Notes: generated from the letters alone by a model not told the origin. Positions 55,306-63,794 are shown, counted from the stretch's first letter. The stretch: DNA of 64,000 nt from JAYRWN01 sp041917975 (GCA_041917975.1 JAYRWN010000283.1:1-64000); one strand, 5' to 3'. Numbers and translations: made by a program.

Positions 55306-55330
55306 TAACGAAAGTTGAGAATTTTCGTTA
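55306..55330. promoter_or_regulatory. Inverted repeat, candidate operator of the arginine operon
   Basis: TAACGAAA (55306-55313) and TTTCGTTA (55323-55330) are perfect arms with a 9-base spacer, centre to centre 17 bases. It lies 50 bases before the -7 box. No U run follows directly, so a terminator for the upstream gene is less likely. Confidence 0.35.
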
Positions 55331-55379
55331 ATATGTAAAAAAAAGAGAACCTGATTTAATAATATGTGCTGAACAACCC

Positions 55380-55387
55380 TATATTTG
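55380..55387 (+). promoter_or_regulatory. -7 box of the arginine leader
   Basis: TATATTTG matches TAnnTTTG. It is 4 bases before the ATG of the leader ORF and 154 bases before the first arginine gene. No distinct -33 TTTG is visible at the expected distance. Confidence 0.5.
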
Positions 55388-55391
55388 TATT

Positions 55392-55469
55392 ATGTTTTTT
55401 CAATACCTTGATTTAGCTCTTCCCTATTCGCCCAGGCGCTTTCCAGGCCGCCCTGTGGGGGCGAAATGA
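55392..55469 (+). CDS. Candidate arginine leader peptide
   Basis: A 25-codon ORF, ATG to TGA. Codons 14-20 encode PRRFPGR: Arg codons are AGG at 55434, CGC at 55437 and CGC at 55449. Three Arg and four Pro in 25 residues is a strong bias. The Arg-Arg pair lies in the left arm of a hairpin (55427-55465), the ORF ends just after that hairpin, and a terminator-like hairpin begins 8 bases later. This is the layout of a translation-dependent attenuator (as in trp and his leaders), here in front of arginine biosynthesis genes. It could still be chance or an arrest peptide; comparison with relatives would decide. Confidence 0.5.
   Translation: MFFQYLDLALPYSPRRFPGRPVGAK
55427..55465 (+). other. GC-rich hairpin overlapping the Arg codons
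   Basis: TTCGCCC (55427-55433) pairs with GGGCGAA (55459-55465). Inside, AGGCG (55434-55438) pairs with CG and CCT (55449-55450, 55452-55454) around a bulged C. The loop is about ten bases. The Arg-Arg codons form the inner left arm, so a ribosome stalled there would open the hairpin. Confidence 0.55.
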
Positions 55470-55476
55470 CCTTTTA

Positions 55477-55498
55477 GCGAGGTACGTCCTTGCTTTTT
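55477..55498 (+). terminator. Candidate attenuator terminator before the arginine genes
   Basis: GCGAGG (55477-55482) pairs with CCTTGC (55488-55493), six pairs including one G-U, with a 5-base loop, directly followed by TTTTT (55494-55498). It ends 43 bases before the first arginine gene. A competing 4-bp pairing, ACCT (55469-55472) with AGGT (55480-55483), could act against it. Confidence 0.55.
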
Positions 55499-55541
55499 AC
55501 TCTCCTTTTTTGGTTCACTCAAATTTAAATTCGAAATTACA

Positions 55542-56135
55542 ATGTCAATAAATATTTGTGTTGCTAATGAAACACATGTTATTTATGCTGAAGAGTTAGC
55601 TGAAATGTACCGCAAATCAGCGGAAGAACGCAAAACCGGCATAGCTAAAAGAAACCCTGAATACTTGCGCAAAAAGATGATCAATGGTGATGCCATCATA
55701 GCTCTTGACAACCAAAAATTGGTCGGCTTTTGTTACATTGAAACGTGGTCCATGAAATCTTACGTAGCTAACTCGGGCTTAATCGTAGCTCATGAATACC
55801 GCCGCCATGGACTAGCGCGAACTATTAAAGTCCATGCATTTCAGCTCGCCAGAGACAAGTACCCGGAAGCAAAAATTTTCGGAATTACCACATCTCTGGC
55901 CGTCATGAAAATCAATTCGGAATTAGGTTACAAACCGGTTACCTTTTCGGAACTTACGCAAGATGATGCATTCTGGAGTTCATGCAGCAGCTGCCCTAAT
56001 TATGACATCTTACAGCGTCATGAACGACGCATGTGTCTGTGTACAGGTATGTTGGCTCCTTCAAAAAATGAACTGCCCGAACTTGATTTATCTCATCTAA
56101 TCATAAACACTCAGGTCGTCAATGAAGAAGCATAA
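55542..56135 (+). CDS. GNAT N-acyltransferase, probable N-acylglutamate synthase
   Basis: 197 aa. GNAT fold: GFCYIETWSM strand, acetyl-CoA loop ANSGLIVAHEYRRHGLARTI (about 77-95) and GITTSLAVMKINSELGYKPV. As the first gene of a complete arginine operon with no argA or argJ, it most likely acylates glutamate to open the pathway. The acyl donor may be acetyl- or succinyl-CoA. Unusual is a C-terminal cysteine cluster, C148-x2-C151 and C165-x-C167, plausible metal ligands. The stop overlaps the argG start by 14 bases. Confidence 0.85.
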   Translation: MSINICVANETHVIYAEELAEMYRKSAEERKTGIAKRNPEYLRKKMINGDAIIALDNQKLVGFCYIETWSMKSYVANSGLIVAHEYRRHGLARTIKVHAFQLARDKYPEAKIFGITTSLAVMKINSELGYKPVTFSELTQDDAFWSSCSSCPNYDILQRHERRMCLCTGMLAPSKNELPELDLSHLIINTQVVNEEA

Positions 56136-57318
56136 AGTAGTCCTGGCATATAGTGGAGGTCTGGATACGTCTTTTTGCTTAAAGTATCTGACGGTAGAAA
56201 AAGGTCTGGAGGTACATGCAGCCATCGTTCAGACTGGAGGATTTAGTCTTCAGGAATTGCTGGACATAGAACAGAAGGCGTTAAAACTGGGTGCAGCCAG
56301 TTTTCAAGTATTGGATGAAACCCAAACTTTTTACCAAAACTGTGTCCGCTATTTATTGTTTGGCAATGTTTTAAGAAATCACACCTATCCTCTTTCAGTA
56401 AGCGCCGAACGCATTTTTCAGGCTTTATCCATAATTAATTATGCAAAGTCCATTCAGGCGACAGCCGTAGCACATGGCAGTACCGGAGCTGGCAATGACC
56501 AGGTAAGGTTTGATTTGGCATTTGAAGTCCTGGGACCGGGCATTGAAATAATCACGCCGATCAGAGATCTAAGCCTAAGCCGGGAGGCAGAAGTTGATTA
56601 TTTACAAAAACAGGGGGTGGATTGGAGTTGGAAGAAAGCCAAATATTCCATTAATAAAGGCATCTGGGGTACTAGTGTCGGCGGCGTGGAAACGCTCACC
56701 TCTGACCAATACTTACCTGAAGAAGCCTGGCCTACACCACGCACTGCTAATGAACTTCAAACGCTCACCGTCACTTTCCACCGAGGAGAGCCTACTGCAT
56801 TAAACGGTGAGGATATGAATCCACTTGAAGTCATTAATCGTCTACAAGCACTGGCCCAACCTTATGGTATAGGCCGGGATATTCATGTTGGGGATACCAT
56901 CATTGGGATTAAAGGTCGTGTAGGATTTGAAGCTGCGGCTCCATTGATTCTTATTAAAGCTCATCAGCTGCTGGAAAAACATACCTTATCCAAGTGGCAG
57001 ATGTATTGGAAGGACCAACTGTCCACCTGGTACGGTATGGCTTTACATGAAGGGCAATACCTCGAGCCAGTGATGCGTCAAATCGAATCGTTTTTGGCTG
57101 ATACACAAAATAACGTGAACGGCGACGTGTATGTACAACTGGAAGCAAATAAGTTTACTTGCCTGGGTATCAAGTCATCGCACGATTTAATGCAAGCCAA
57201 ATTTGGCAGCTATGGTGAAAAGAATACAGCCTGGTCCGGTGAGGATGTCAAAGGATTTACGCACATCTTGGCCAATGCACCAAAGATCTATTATGCTGTG
57301 AATACGGATGAATTATGA
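56122..57318 (+). CDS. argG: Argininosuccinate synthase
   Basis: Condenses citrulline and aspartate using ATP. It has 398 aa. The PP-loop is VVLAYSGGLDTS (6-17), with AVAHGSTGAGNDQVRFD and the dimer/substrate segment WSWKKAKYSINKGIWGTSVGG. The start overlaps the upstream GNAT gene by 14 bases and the stop overlaps argC as ATGA, so translation is coupled through three genes. This is the second gene of the arginine operon. Confidence 0.97.
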   Translation: MKKHKVVLAYSGGLDTSFCLKYLTVEKGLEVHAAIVQTGGFSLQELLDIEQKALKLGAASFQVLDETQTFYQNCVRYLLFGNVLRNHTYPLSVSAERIFQALSIINYAKSIQATAVAHGSTGAGNDQVRFDLAFEVLGPGIEIITPIRDLSLSREAEVDYLQKQGVDWSWKKAKYSINKGIWGTSVGGVETLTSDQYLPEEAWPTPRTANELQTLTVTFHRGEPTALNGEDMNPLEVINRLQALAQPYGIGRDIHVGDTIIGIKGRVGFEAAAPLILIKAHQLLEKHTLSKWQMYWKDQLSTWYGMALHEGQYLEPVMRQIESFLADTQNNVNGDVYVQLEANKFTCLGIKSSHDLMQAKFGSYGEKNTAWSGEDVKGFTHILANAPKIYYAVNTDEL

Positions 57319-58277
57319 CGAAAGTTAGTATCATTGGCGGCGGTGGGTATACCGGCGGCGAACTCATTCGTTCATTATTACTCCACCCCGGAGTTAAGTT
57401 ATCTTCCATACAAAGTGAAAGTCAGTCAGGAAAACCCATCGCTGAACTACATCCTGATTTATTGCCCTATGGTGAGCGATTATTTGACGGTGGTTGGGAT
57501 GACGAAGCGGATGTCCTATTCCTTTGCCTGGGTCATGGTCGTGCGAAAGCCTACTTAGAAGAACACCCGGAAGCCTTAAATAAGATTATTATAGATCTTA
57601 GTCATGATTTTCGAATCAATTCCGAAGAACACGATTTTGTCTATGGTTTACCCGAAGCTTTCAAACCACAAATTCAGAACGCCAGGCATATAGCTAATCC
57701 TGGATGTTTCGCCACCGCGATCCAGTTAGCCCTATTGCCATTGGTCGCACATCATCGCATGTCTGAGGTGGTAAACATCCATGCCATCACCGGCGCTACT
57801 GGGGCTGGGCAAGCTCTTTCGGATACAACTCACTTTGCCTGGCGGGATAACAATATCAGTGTTTATAAACCCTTCACTCATCAGCATTTGGGTGAAATAA
57901 ATCAGACCTTAGCCTGTTTTATGCCCCTGCCAGGCCGGGTTTTGTTTATACCAGTGCGGGGGAATTTCTCTAAAGGAATTTTTTGTACGGCATACCTGAA
58001 AAGCGATGAAAGTCTTGATAATCTTACAGAATTATTCCGGACCTTTTATGAGCCGCATCCTTTTGTATGGATCAGCAAAGACATGCTGAGCTTAAAACCT
58101 GTTTTGAACACCAATCACTGTTTTATCCATCTGGAAAAACATGGTGATCAACTGCTTATCACCAGTGTGATAGATAACCTGATCAAAGGTGCCGCTGGTC
58201 AGGCCATTCAGAATATGAACCTTATCTTAGGTCTTGAAGAAACTTGTGGCTTAACCTTCAAAGCCAGCGCATTTTAA
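57315..58277 (+). CDS. argC: N-acyl-gamma-glutamyl-phosphate reductase
   Basis: NADPH-dependent reduction of N-acylglutamyl phosphate to the semialdehyde. It has 320 aa. A Rossmann SIIGGGGYTGGELIR (5-19), the catalytic Cys131 in ANPGCFATAIQLALLPL, and the conserved GATGAGQ motif (HAITGATGAGQ) are present. It shares ATGA with the argG stop and is followed 9 bases later by argD. The length matches the shorter ArgC form. Confidence 0.97.
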   Translation: MTKVSIIGGGGYTGGELIRSLLLHPGVKLSSIQSESQSGKPIAELHPDLLPYGERLFDGGWDDEADVLFLCLGHGRAKAYLEEHPEALNKIIIDLSHDFRINSEEHDFVYGLPEAFKPQIQNARHIANPGCFATAIQLALLPLVAHHRMSEVVNIHAITGATGAGQALSDTTHFAWRDNNISVYKPFTHQHLGEINQTLACFMPLPGRVLFIPVRGNFSKGIFCTAYLKSDESLDNLTELFRTFYEPHPFVWISKDMLSLKPVLNTNHCFIHLEKHGDQLLITSVIDNLIKGAAGQAIQNMNLILGLEETCGLTFKASAF

Positions 58278-58286
58278 ATTTTGAAC

Positions 58287-59438
58287 ATGGAATTATTTGA
58301 CGTTTATCCTTTATTAAACATAGAACCTAATAAAGGTTATGGAACTTATATTTATGATAAAAATGGCGATCAATATTTGGATTTGTATGGAGGACATGCG
58401 GTAATTTCTATTGGCCATTCCCACCCAATTTATGTTCAGCGTCTGACTGACCAAATTAAGACTCTAGGGTTCTATTCAAACTCTGTTCAAAATCCACTCC
58501 AAAAAAAATTAGCCCAATTTCTGGGCGAATTATCCGGTTGTTCGGACTATAAGTTGTTTTTAATAAATTCAGGAGCCGAGGCTAACGAAAATGCTTTAAA
58601 AATGGCCTCCTTTTACAATGGCAGAACCAAGGTCCTGGCTATTAAAAATGCTTTCCATGGCCGTACCAGCGCCGCCGTAAATGTTACTGACAACGAGAAA
58701 ATTAAGGCGCCTATAAATAAAACTTTTGAGGTTGACTTTTTATCCTGGTCTGCAGTGTCCGAAATCATTACAGCCATCAAATCAGGGCAATACACTGCTT
58801 TCATCATGGAAACAATCCAGGGGATAGCTGGTATATATGAACCTGTCTGGGATAAACTGGCAGATATCCAGGATGTTTGCCAGGAAACCAATACGGTTTT
58901 TATCGCCGATGAAATCCAATGTGGATATGGCCGAACCGGAAAGTTTTTTGCTTTCCAGCATGCTCCTACACCCCTCATTCCGGATATCATCACCGTGGCT
59001 AAAGGTATGGGCAATGGTTTTCCTATTGGTGCCGTATTGCTCCACCCAAAATTTAAAGCCTCCCATGGACTATTGGGTACTACTTTTGGAGGCAGTCATT
59101 TAGGATGTGCTGCTGCCCTTGCGGTACTTGAGGTGATGCAAAAGGAAAAAGTCATTGCTAACGCTGAGAAAATGGGTGATTTTCTTTTGCAGGCATTGCG
59201 CAACATGTCCGGGGTAGTTGAAGTGCGAGGTAAAGGACTATTAATTGGGATTCAGTTCGAACAAGCAGCAAAACCGATCCGTGATCTGCTTTACCAAAAA
59301 TATCGCGTCATGACCGGTTCGTCAAATGAACCCAATACTATGCGTTTATTACCTGCATTGAATATCCAAAAAAATCATGTCAATGATTTTCTTCAAAAAC
59401 TGCAAATGGCTTTACAAGAACTAAGAATAAGTGGTTAA
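58287..59438 (+). CDS. argD: N-acylornithine aminotransferase
   Basis: A PLP class III transaminase converting N-acylglutamate semialdehyde to N-acylornithine with glutamate. It has 383 aa from the ATG at 58287 (TTG at 58281 less likely). NSGAEANENALKMA, FHGRTSAAVNVTDN, FIADEIQCGYGRTGKFFAFQ and the Schiff-base Lys239 in VAKGMGNGFPIGA are intact. It is the fourth gene of the operon, and argF' begins 1 base after its stop. Confidence 0.96.
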   Translation: MELFDVYPLLNIEPNKGYGTYIYDKNGDQYLDLYGGHAVISIGHSHPIYVQRLTDQIKTLGFYSNSVQNPLQKKLAQFLGELSGCSDYKLFLINSGAEANENALKMASFYNGRTKVLAIKNAFHGRTSAAVNVTDNEKIKAPINKTFEVDFLSWSAVSEIITAIKSGQYTAFIMETIQGIAGIYEPVWDKLADIQDVCQETNTVFIADEIQCGYGRTGKFFAFQHAPTPLIPDIITVAKGMGNGFPIGAVLLHPKFKASHGLLGTTFGGSHLGCAAALAVLEVMQKEKVIANAEKMGDFLLQALRNMSGVVEVRGKGLLIGIQFEQAAKPIRDLLYQKYRVMTGSSNEPNTMRLLPALNIQKNHVNDFLQKLQMALQELRISG

Positions 59439-59439
59439 T

Positions 59440-60384
59440 ATGAAAAATTTTATCAGCATCCATGATGTAACAGATGTCGCTGAACTCATTGCTCAGGCCC
59501 AATATTTTAAAGAAAATCCTTTTAACGATAAAATAGGGGTTAATAAGACCTTGATACTCTTATTTTTTAATCCCAGCTTGCGAACACGTTTGAGCACACA
59601 GATTGCTGCCCAAAACCTGGGTATGCAAGTTATTTCCATGGATGTAGGTCAAACCTGGGGCATTGAGTTTCAAAACGGGGCAGTCATGGATGAAGATAAA
59701 GCGGAACATATCATGGAAGCCGCTCGGGTAGTGAGTAGTTATGGTCAAATCGTGGGAATCAGGAGTTTCGCAGGTTTAAAAGATCGTAGCGAAGATTATC
59801 AGGATGAGGTAATAAACAAATTTACCTCTCTAAGTTTGTGCCCGGTAATAAACTTGGAATCCGCTATCCGACACCCACTTCAATCGCTTACGGATGCGAT
59901 AACGATAGAAACCTACAAAAAAGTTAAAAGGCCTAAAGTCGTCCTTACCTGGGCACCACATCCCCGCGCATTACCTCAGGCCGTGTCTAATTCCTTTATT
60001 GAGTGGATGAAAGCTCTTGATGTCGAATTGGTTGTAACCCACCCCAAAGGATTTGAATTAGATCCGCAATTTAGCCAAAATGTAAGAATTGAATACAATC
60101 AGGCTGAAGCGTTTAAGGATGCTCATTTTATTTACGCCAAAAACTGGAGTAGTGTTACCAATTATGGCCAAACAGCTCTGGAACTGCGGAATTGGACCGT
60201 AACCGCCGCCAAAATGGCCCTAACCGACCAGGCCTATTTTATGCATTGTCTTCCGGTGCGCCGAAACGTCATTGTTGAAGATGTGGTTATAGATAGTGAA
60301 AGAAGTTTAGTCATACCTCAAGCGGCTAATCGCATATGCGCAGCTCAAGCCGTGATTGCCAACCTGTTACGCCATGGCCAATAG
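59440..60384 (+). CDS. argF': N-acylornithine carbamoyltransferase (SOTCase/AOTCase type)
   Basis: Carbamoylates N-acylornithine to N-acylcitrulline. It has 314 aa from the ATG at 59440. Carbamoyl-phosphate motif FFNPSLRTRLST (42-53), RHPLQSLTDA, and the C-terminal HCLPVRRNVIVEDV are those of the Bacteroides-type enzyme, not of ornithine carbamoyltransferase. In the MDEDKAEHIMEAARV segment, the position I recall as Pro90 in Bacteroides SOTCase and Glu92 in Xanthomonas AOTCase is Ala88 here, so succinyl versus acetyl preference is uncertain. The stop overlaps the argB start by 11 bases. Confidence 0.92.
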   Translation: MKNFISIHDVTDVAELIAQAQYFKENPFNDKIGVNKTLILLFFNPSLRTRLSTQIAAQNLGMQVISMDVGQTWGIEFQNGAVMDEDKAEHIMEAARVVSSYGQIVGIRSFAGLKDRSEDYQDEVINKFTSLSLCPVINLESAIRHPLQSLTDAITIETYKKVKRPKVVLTWAPHPRALPQAVSNSFIEWMKALDVELVVTHPKGFELDPQFSQNVRIEYNQAEAFKDAHFIYAKNWSSVTNYGQTALELRNWTVTAAKMALTDQAYFMHCLPVRRNVIVEDVVIDSERSLVIPQAANRICAAQAVIANLLRHGQ

Positions 60385-61153
60385 ACTTCATGTCATAAAA
60401 TTAGGTAGCGCAATTGTTGATAATCCGAATCGCTTGGCAATATGTCTTCAGCAATTTTCTAAACTCGCTTCACCAAAAATATTACTGCACGGCGGAGGTA
60501 AGCTGGCTACCTCGTTGAGTGAACGCCTTGGGCTCACGCCAACCTTTATCGAAGGACGCAGAATCACTGATTCCGATACTTTGGACGTGGCAATTATGGT
60601 TTATGCCGGTCTGATAAATAAAAAAATAGTTAGTGCATTAAACCAATTGGGTGGACAAGCGATCGGTCTATGTGGCGCAGACCTTAAATTGGTTACGAGT
60701 AAAAAAAGAGACATCATACCTATCGATTATGGTTTTGTTGGGGATGTAGAAGAAATAAATGTGGCTATGTTTAGCCAATTATTTGCGTTAGACTGGCAGC
60801 CGGTCATCTCAGCCATTACCTGGAGCCCCAAAGATGGTTTATTAAATACTAATGCGGATAGTCTCGGCAGCGTTCTAGCTAATAAACTCAGTAAAGACTA
60901 TGATGTATCATTACAACTTGTTTCGGAAAATAGCGGGGTTTTATCCGATCTTTCTGATCCAGACAGTTTGATCAGAACTATTACCGCAGAAGATTATGCA
61001 TTTTTAAAATCATCAGGAGCTATATCTGGCGGAATGATCCCAAAACTGGACGGTGCTTTTGCTGCCCTGAAAGTTGGAATCAAGGAAATTTGGATCACCG
61101 GAGAAGTTGTCTCGTCAGGAGATGTTGTTGGCACAAAAATCAGCCTGTCATGA
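60374..61153 (+). CDS. argB: N-acylglutamate kinase
   Basis: Phosphorylates N-acylglutamate at the gamma carboxyl. It has 259 aa from the ATG at 60374, which overlaps the argF' stop; the TTG at 60356 only lengthens the overlap. An amino acid kinase fold: VIKLGSAIVDNP, ILLHGGGKLATSLSERLGL and the C-terminal SGAISGGMIPKLDGAFAALK. The feedback-inhibited long form with an N-terminal helix is not present, so direct arginine inhibition is not evident. It shares ATGA with argE. Confidence 0.96.
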   Translation: MANRLHVIKLGSAIVDNPNRLAICLQQFSKLASPKILLHGGGKLATSLSERLGLTPTFIEGRRITDSDTLDVAIMVYAGLINKKIVSALNQLGGQAIGLCGADLKLVTSKKRDIIPIDYGFVGDVEEINVAMFSQLFALDWQPVISAITWSPKDGLLNTNADSLGSVLANKLSKDYDVSLQLVSENSGVLSDLSDPDSLIRTITAEDYAFLKSSGAISGGMIPKLDGAFAALKVGIKEIWITGEVVSSGDVVGTKISLS

Positions 61154-62214
61154 ACTTGCCTGTCCTAAGCCGACAAGCATTACAGCTCTTACAAGACCTC
61201 ATTGCCATCCCTGCTTATTCGCGAGAGGAAGGTAGACGAGCTGATTACCTTGAAAATTATTTGCGAAATTATGGTTGTCAGGTAGAGCGCTTGGGCCATA
61301 ACCTTATTGTTCGTCACCGGCCAGAGGCACCTTACCGCATTTTACTAAATTCACATTTGGATACTATAAAGCCTTCCACATCATGGAGAAGGGACCCACA
61401 CCGACCGGTCATAGAAGACGGCAAACTTTATGGTCTGGGAGCTAATGACGCAGGTGGACCATTAGTAACTTTACTGGTGAGTTTTTTAACCTTAATTAAA
61501 TCCAATTACCCCCATCAGCTCATCCTGGTTATAAGTGCTGAAGAAGAAATTTCCGGTGCCGGAGGGGTTAGTGCCATCCGTGATCAAATCGGTCGTGTGG
61601 ATGCAGGAATAGTCGGAGAACCCACTTCATTGCAAGTGGCTGTTGCTGAGAAGGGTTTAATGGTTATTGATGCCTATGCGGACGGTGTGGCTGGGCATGC
61701 GGCCAGAGATGAGGGTACTAATGCTATCTACCTGGCTTTAGAGGATATTCAAAAAATTAGAAACTATACATTTGCGGAAATTTCTCCCTGGCTGGGGAAG
61801 GTGAAAATGACCGTTACCCAAATCCAGGCGGGGACCCAGCATAATGTTGTGCCAGATCTATGTTCTTATGTCATCGATGTGCGTACTACCGAAAAATATC
61901 AGAATCAGCACATATTCAATGAACTCGTTCAACTCTGTCATGCACGCCTTCAAGCGCGTTCTTTCCGCTTACAATCCAGCGGAATAGCACTTGAACATCC
62001 GTTGGTTAAGGCTAGTCAAAGTTTAAACCTGGGGCTTTATGGCTCCCCCACACTATCCGATCAAGCCCTTTGGCAATGGCCTACCATAAAATTAGGTTGT
62101 GGCCAATCTGCGCGTAGTCACGTGGCTGATGAATATTTGTATTTAACTGATATTGAACAAGGTATAGAAATTTATTTAAAGTTATTATTAGAGTTAGATC
62201 ACTTGATAAGTTAA
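61150..62214 (+). CDS. argE: N-acylornithine/N-acylcitrulline deacylase (M20 family)
   Basis: A zinc metallopeptidase of the M20 family, 354 aa from the ATG at 61150; a longer frame upstream lies within argB. Metal ligands and catalytic residues are visible: NSHLDT (His69, Asp71), GLGANDAGG (Asp100), SAEEE (Glu131/Glu132) and VGEPTSL. In pathways using N-acylornithine carbamoyltransferase, this enzyme removes the acyl group from N-acylcitrulline, after argF'. The position between argB and argH fits this. DapE has the same fold, but the operon context supports ArgE. Confidence 0.93.
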   Translation: MNLPVLSRQALQLLQDLIAIPAYSREEGRRADYLENYLRNYGCQVERLGHNLIVRHRPEAPYRILLNSHLDTIKPSTSWRRDPHRPVIEDGKLYGLGANDAGGPLVTLLVSFLTLIKSNYPHQLILVISAEEEISGAGGVSAIRDQIGRVDAGIVGEPTSLQVAVAEKGLMVIDAYADGVAGHAARDEGTNAIYLALEDIQKIRNYTFAEISPWLGKVKMTVTQIQAGTQHNVVPDLCSYVIDVRTTEKYQNQHIFNELVQLCHARLQARSFRLQSSGIALEHPLVKASQSLNLGLYGSPTLSDQALWQWPTIKLGCGQSARSHVADEYLYLTDIEQGIEIYLKLLLELDHLIS

Positions 62215-62217
62215 TCT

Positions 62218-63576
62218 ATGAAACTTTGGCAAAAACATAAAAGTGTCACAGACGACAAAATTGAAGCTTTTACTGTGGGCCAAGACCGCGAAATGGACCT
62301 GCATTTAGCGTTTGCCGACATCTTGACTAATATGGCACACAGTTTTATGCTCGCTCAATGTGGTTTGATGAGCATGGAGGAAGCCAAAAACATCCACACT
62401 GTTCTAAAATCTTACCTCACGGGAATAGAAGGTGGGACGTTTCGGATGAGTCCAAATGTGGAAGATGTGCACTCCCAAATTGAAGGCTGGTTGACAGACA
62501 AATTAGGTGAAACTGGCAAAAAAATTCATACGGCCAGATCCCGCAATGATCAGGTACTCACCGATATTAAACTCTATCTACGCCATGAGATTTTAGAACT
62601 GGGCGACCTGGTCAAACAGCTAGGTTTAATCTTACTCGAACAAGCTGACCGATATAAAGAAACGCTTATCCCTGGATACACTCATTTTCAAGCAGCCATG
62701 TATTCTTCCGGTGGGCTGTGGTTTTCGTCGTTTGCTGAAAACCTGGCCGATGACCTGATCGTGTTAAAACAAACTTTCGAAGTCATCAATCAAAATCCTT
62801 TAGGATCCGGTGCTGGATATGGCTCCACTTTTTCCATAGACCGCGAGTTAACCACTACACTTTTAGGTTTTAACGGTTTGCATATCAATAGTATACATGC
62901 TCAGTTACAACGTGGTAAAACAGAGTGGTTGATGGCTACTAGTTTGGCTACAATTGCTCATACAACTGCTATTTTAGCTTATGACCTTTGTTTATTTAAC
63001 AGCCAAAACTTTGCTTTTGTAGAACTTCCTGAAAACTTTACCACAGGAAGCAGCATTATGCCCCATAAAAAGAACCCGGATGTATTTGAGTTAATTCGTG
63101 CCAAATCAAACCAAATAAAAAGCATACCTGTACAGATACAATCAATTATTAGCAACTTACCATCAGGGTATCATCGCGATTTTCAAATCCTCAAAGAAAT
63201 ACTTTTTCCTGCCATCGGTTTAATGAAAGATGTTATATCCATGCTTTCTTACGCCATACCTAAAATACTATTTCGTCAAGATATCCTGACCAGCCCCATC
63301 TATAAATACCTGGACAGCGTAAATCAAATCCAAAACATGGTATCGCAGGGGACCAGCTTTAGGAGCGCTTACGAATCTATCAGCAGCCAAATCCAACAGC
63401 ATACCTATCGTTCGGGGTCAAGTGGCGAGTATTCTCACACAGGTAGCCTTGGTAAGCTTTGTTTGGAGGACATTAAAACAAAATTGATGATCCGGTACGA
63501 TGCTTTTGAAGCAAATCGCATCCGACAGATTGAAGAGTCATTAATAGAAGGTGCACATTTTAACACAAGAAAATAA
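62218..63576 (+). CDS. argH: Argininosuccinate lyase
   Basis: The last step, argininosuccinate to arginine plus fumarate. It has 452 aa of the fumarase/aspartase superfamily. Signature GSSIMPHKKNPD (about 277-288), TARSRNDQVLTD and GYTHFQAAM are intact. It starts 3 bases after argE and closes the eight-gene operon. The 218 bases after it hold an AT-rich region with a weak CTTCCC/GGGAAG pairing, no convincing terminator, and the gltB promoter. Confidence 0.97.
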   Translation: MKLWQKHKSVTDDKIEAFTVGQDREMDLHLAFADILTNMAHSFMLAQCGLMSMEEAKNIHTVLKSYLTGIEGGTFRMSPNVEDVHSQIEGWLTDKLGETGKKIHTARSRNDQVLTDIKLYLRHEILELGDLVKQLGLILLEQADRYKETLIPGYTHFQAAMYSSGGLWFSSFAENLADDLIVLKQTFEVINQNPLGSGAGYGSTFSIDRELTTTLLGFNGLHINSIHAQLQRGKTEWLMATSLATIAHTTAILAYDLCLFNSQNFAFVELPENFTTGSSIMPHKKNPDVFELIRAKSNQIKSIPVQIQSIISNLPSGYHRDFQILKEILFPAIGLMKDVISMLSYAIPKILFRQDILTSPIYKYLDSVNQIQNMVSQGTSFRSAYESISSQIQQHTYRSGSSGEYSHTGSLGKLCLEDIKTKLMIRYDAFEANRIRQIEESLIEGAHFNTRK

Positions 63577-63748
63577 CCTAAAGTATACTTAGCGTTTATT
63601 ATTTATCTTCTTCCCAAAAAGAATTTAATAATTTTTTAATAAGGGAAGCTCTTTAATAATATACTTTTAAGAATTTAACGTATCACTGTCAATTTGTTTT
63701 AATAATTGGGGTGTTTGTTATTTTTATGAAGGGCACCTGAGATTTTTT

Positions 63749-63756
63749 TAACTTTG
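63749..63756 (+). promoter_or_regulatory. -7 box for gltB
   Basis: TAACTTTG matches TAnnTTTG, 38 bases before the gltB ATG. TTTG at 63714-63717 is too distant (31 bases) to serve as a normal -33. Confidence 0.45.
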
Positions 63757-63794
63757 TGGCTTGCCCTAACTATAAAATAAAAAAAACTAAGGAT

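Larger units (their letters stand above)
55223..55541 (+). promoter_or_regulatory. Leader region of the arginine operon
   Basis: The only stretch over 300 bases without a main gene. In order it holds an 8-bp inverted repeat (55306-55330), a -7 box (55380-55387), a 25-codon Arg-containing ORF (55392-55469) over a GC-rich hairpin (55427-55465), and a terminator-like hairpin with U tract (55477-55498). Then come 43 bases to the first arginine gene. The segment 55428-55465 is far richer in G+C than its surroundings. Confidence 0.6.

Noticed and set aside
55392..55469. Leader ORF as a mere chance ORF
   Set aside because: Considered, because short ORFs are common. Kept as a candidate because Arg codon content, hairpin overlap, downstream terminator-like hairpin, promoter position and the arginine operon all agree; confidence left at 0.5.
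63577..63680. Terminator after argH
   Set aside because: CTTCCC and GGGAAG can pair, but the 33-base AT-rich loop makes it unconvincing.
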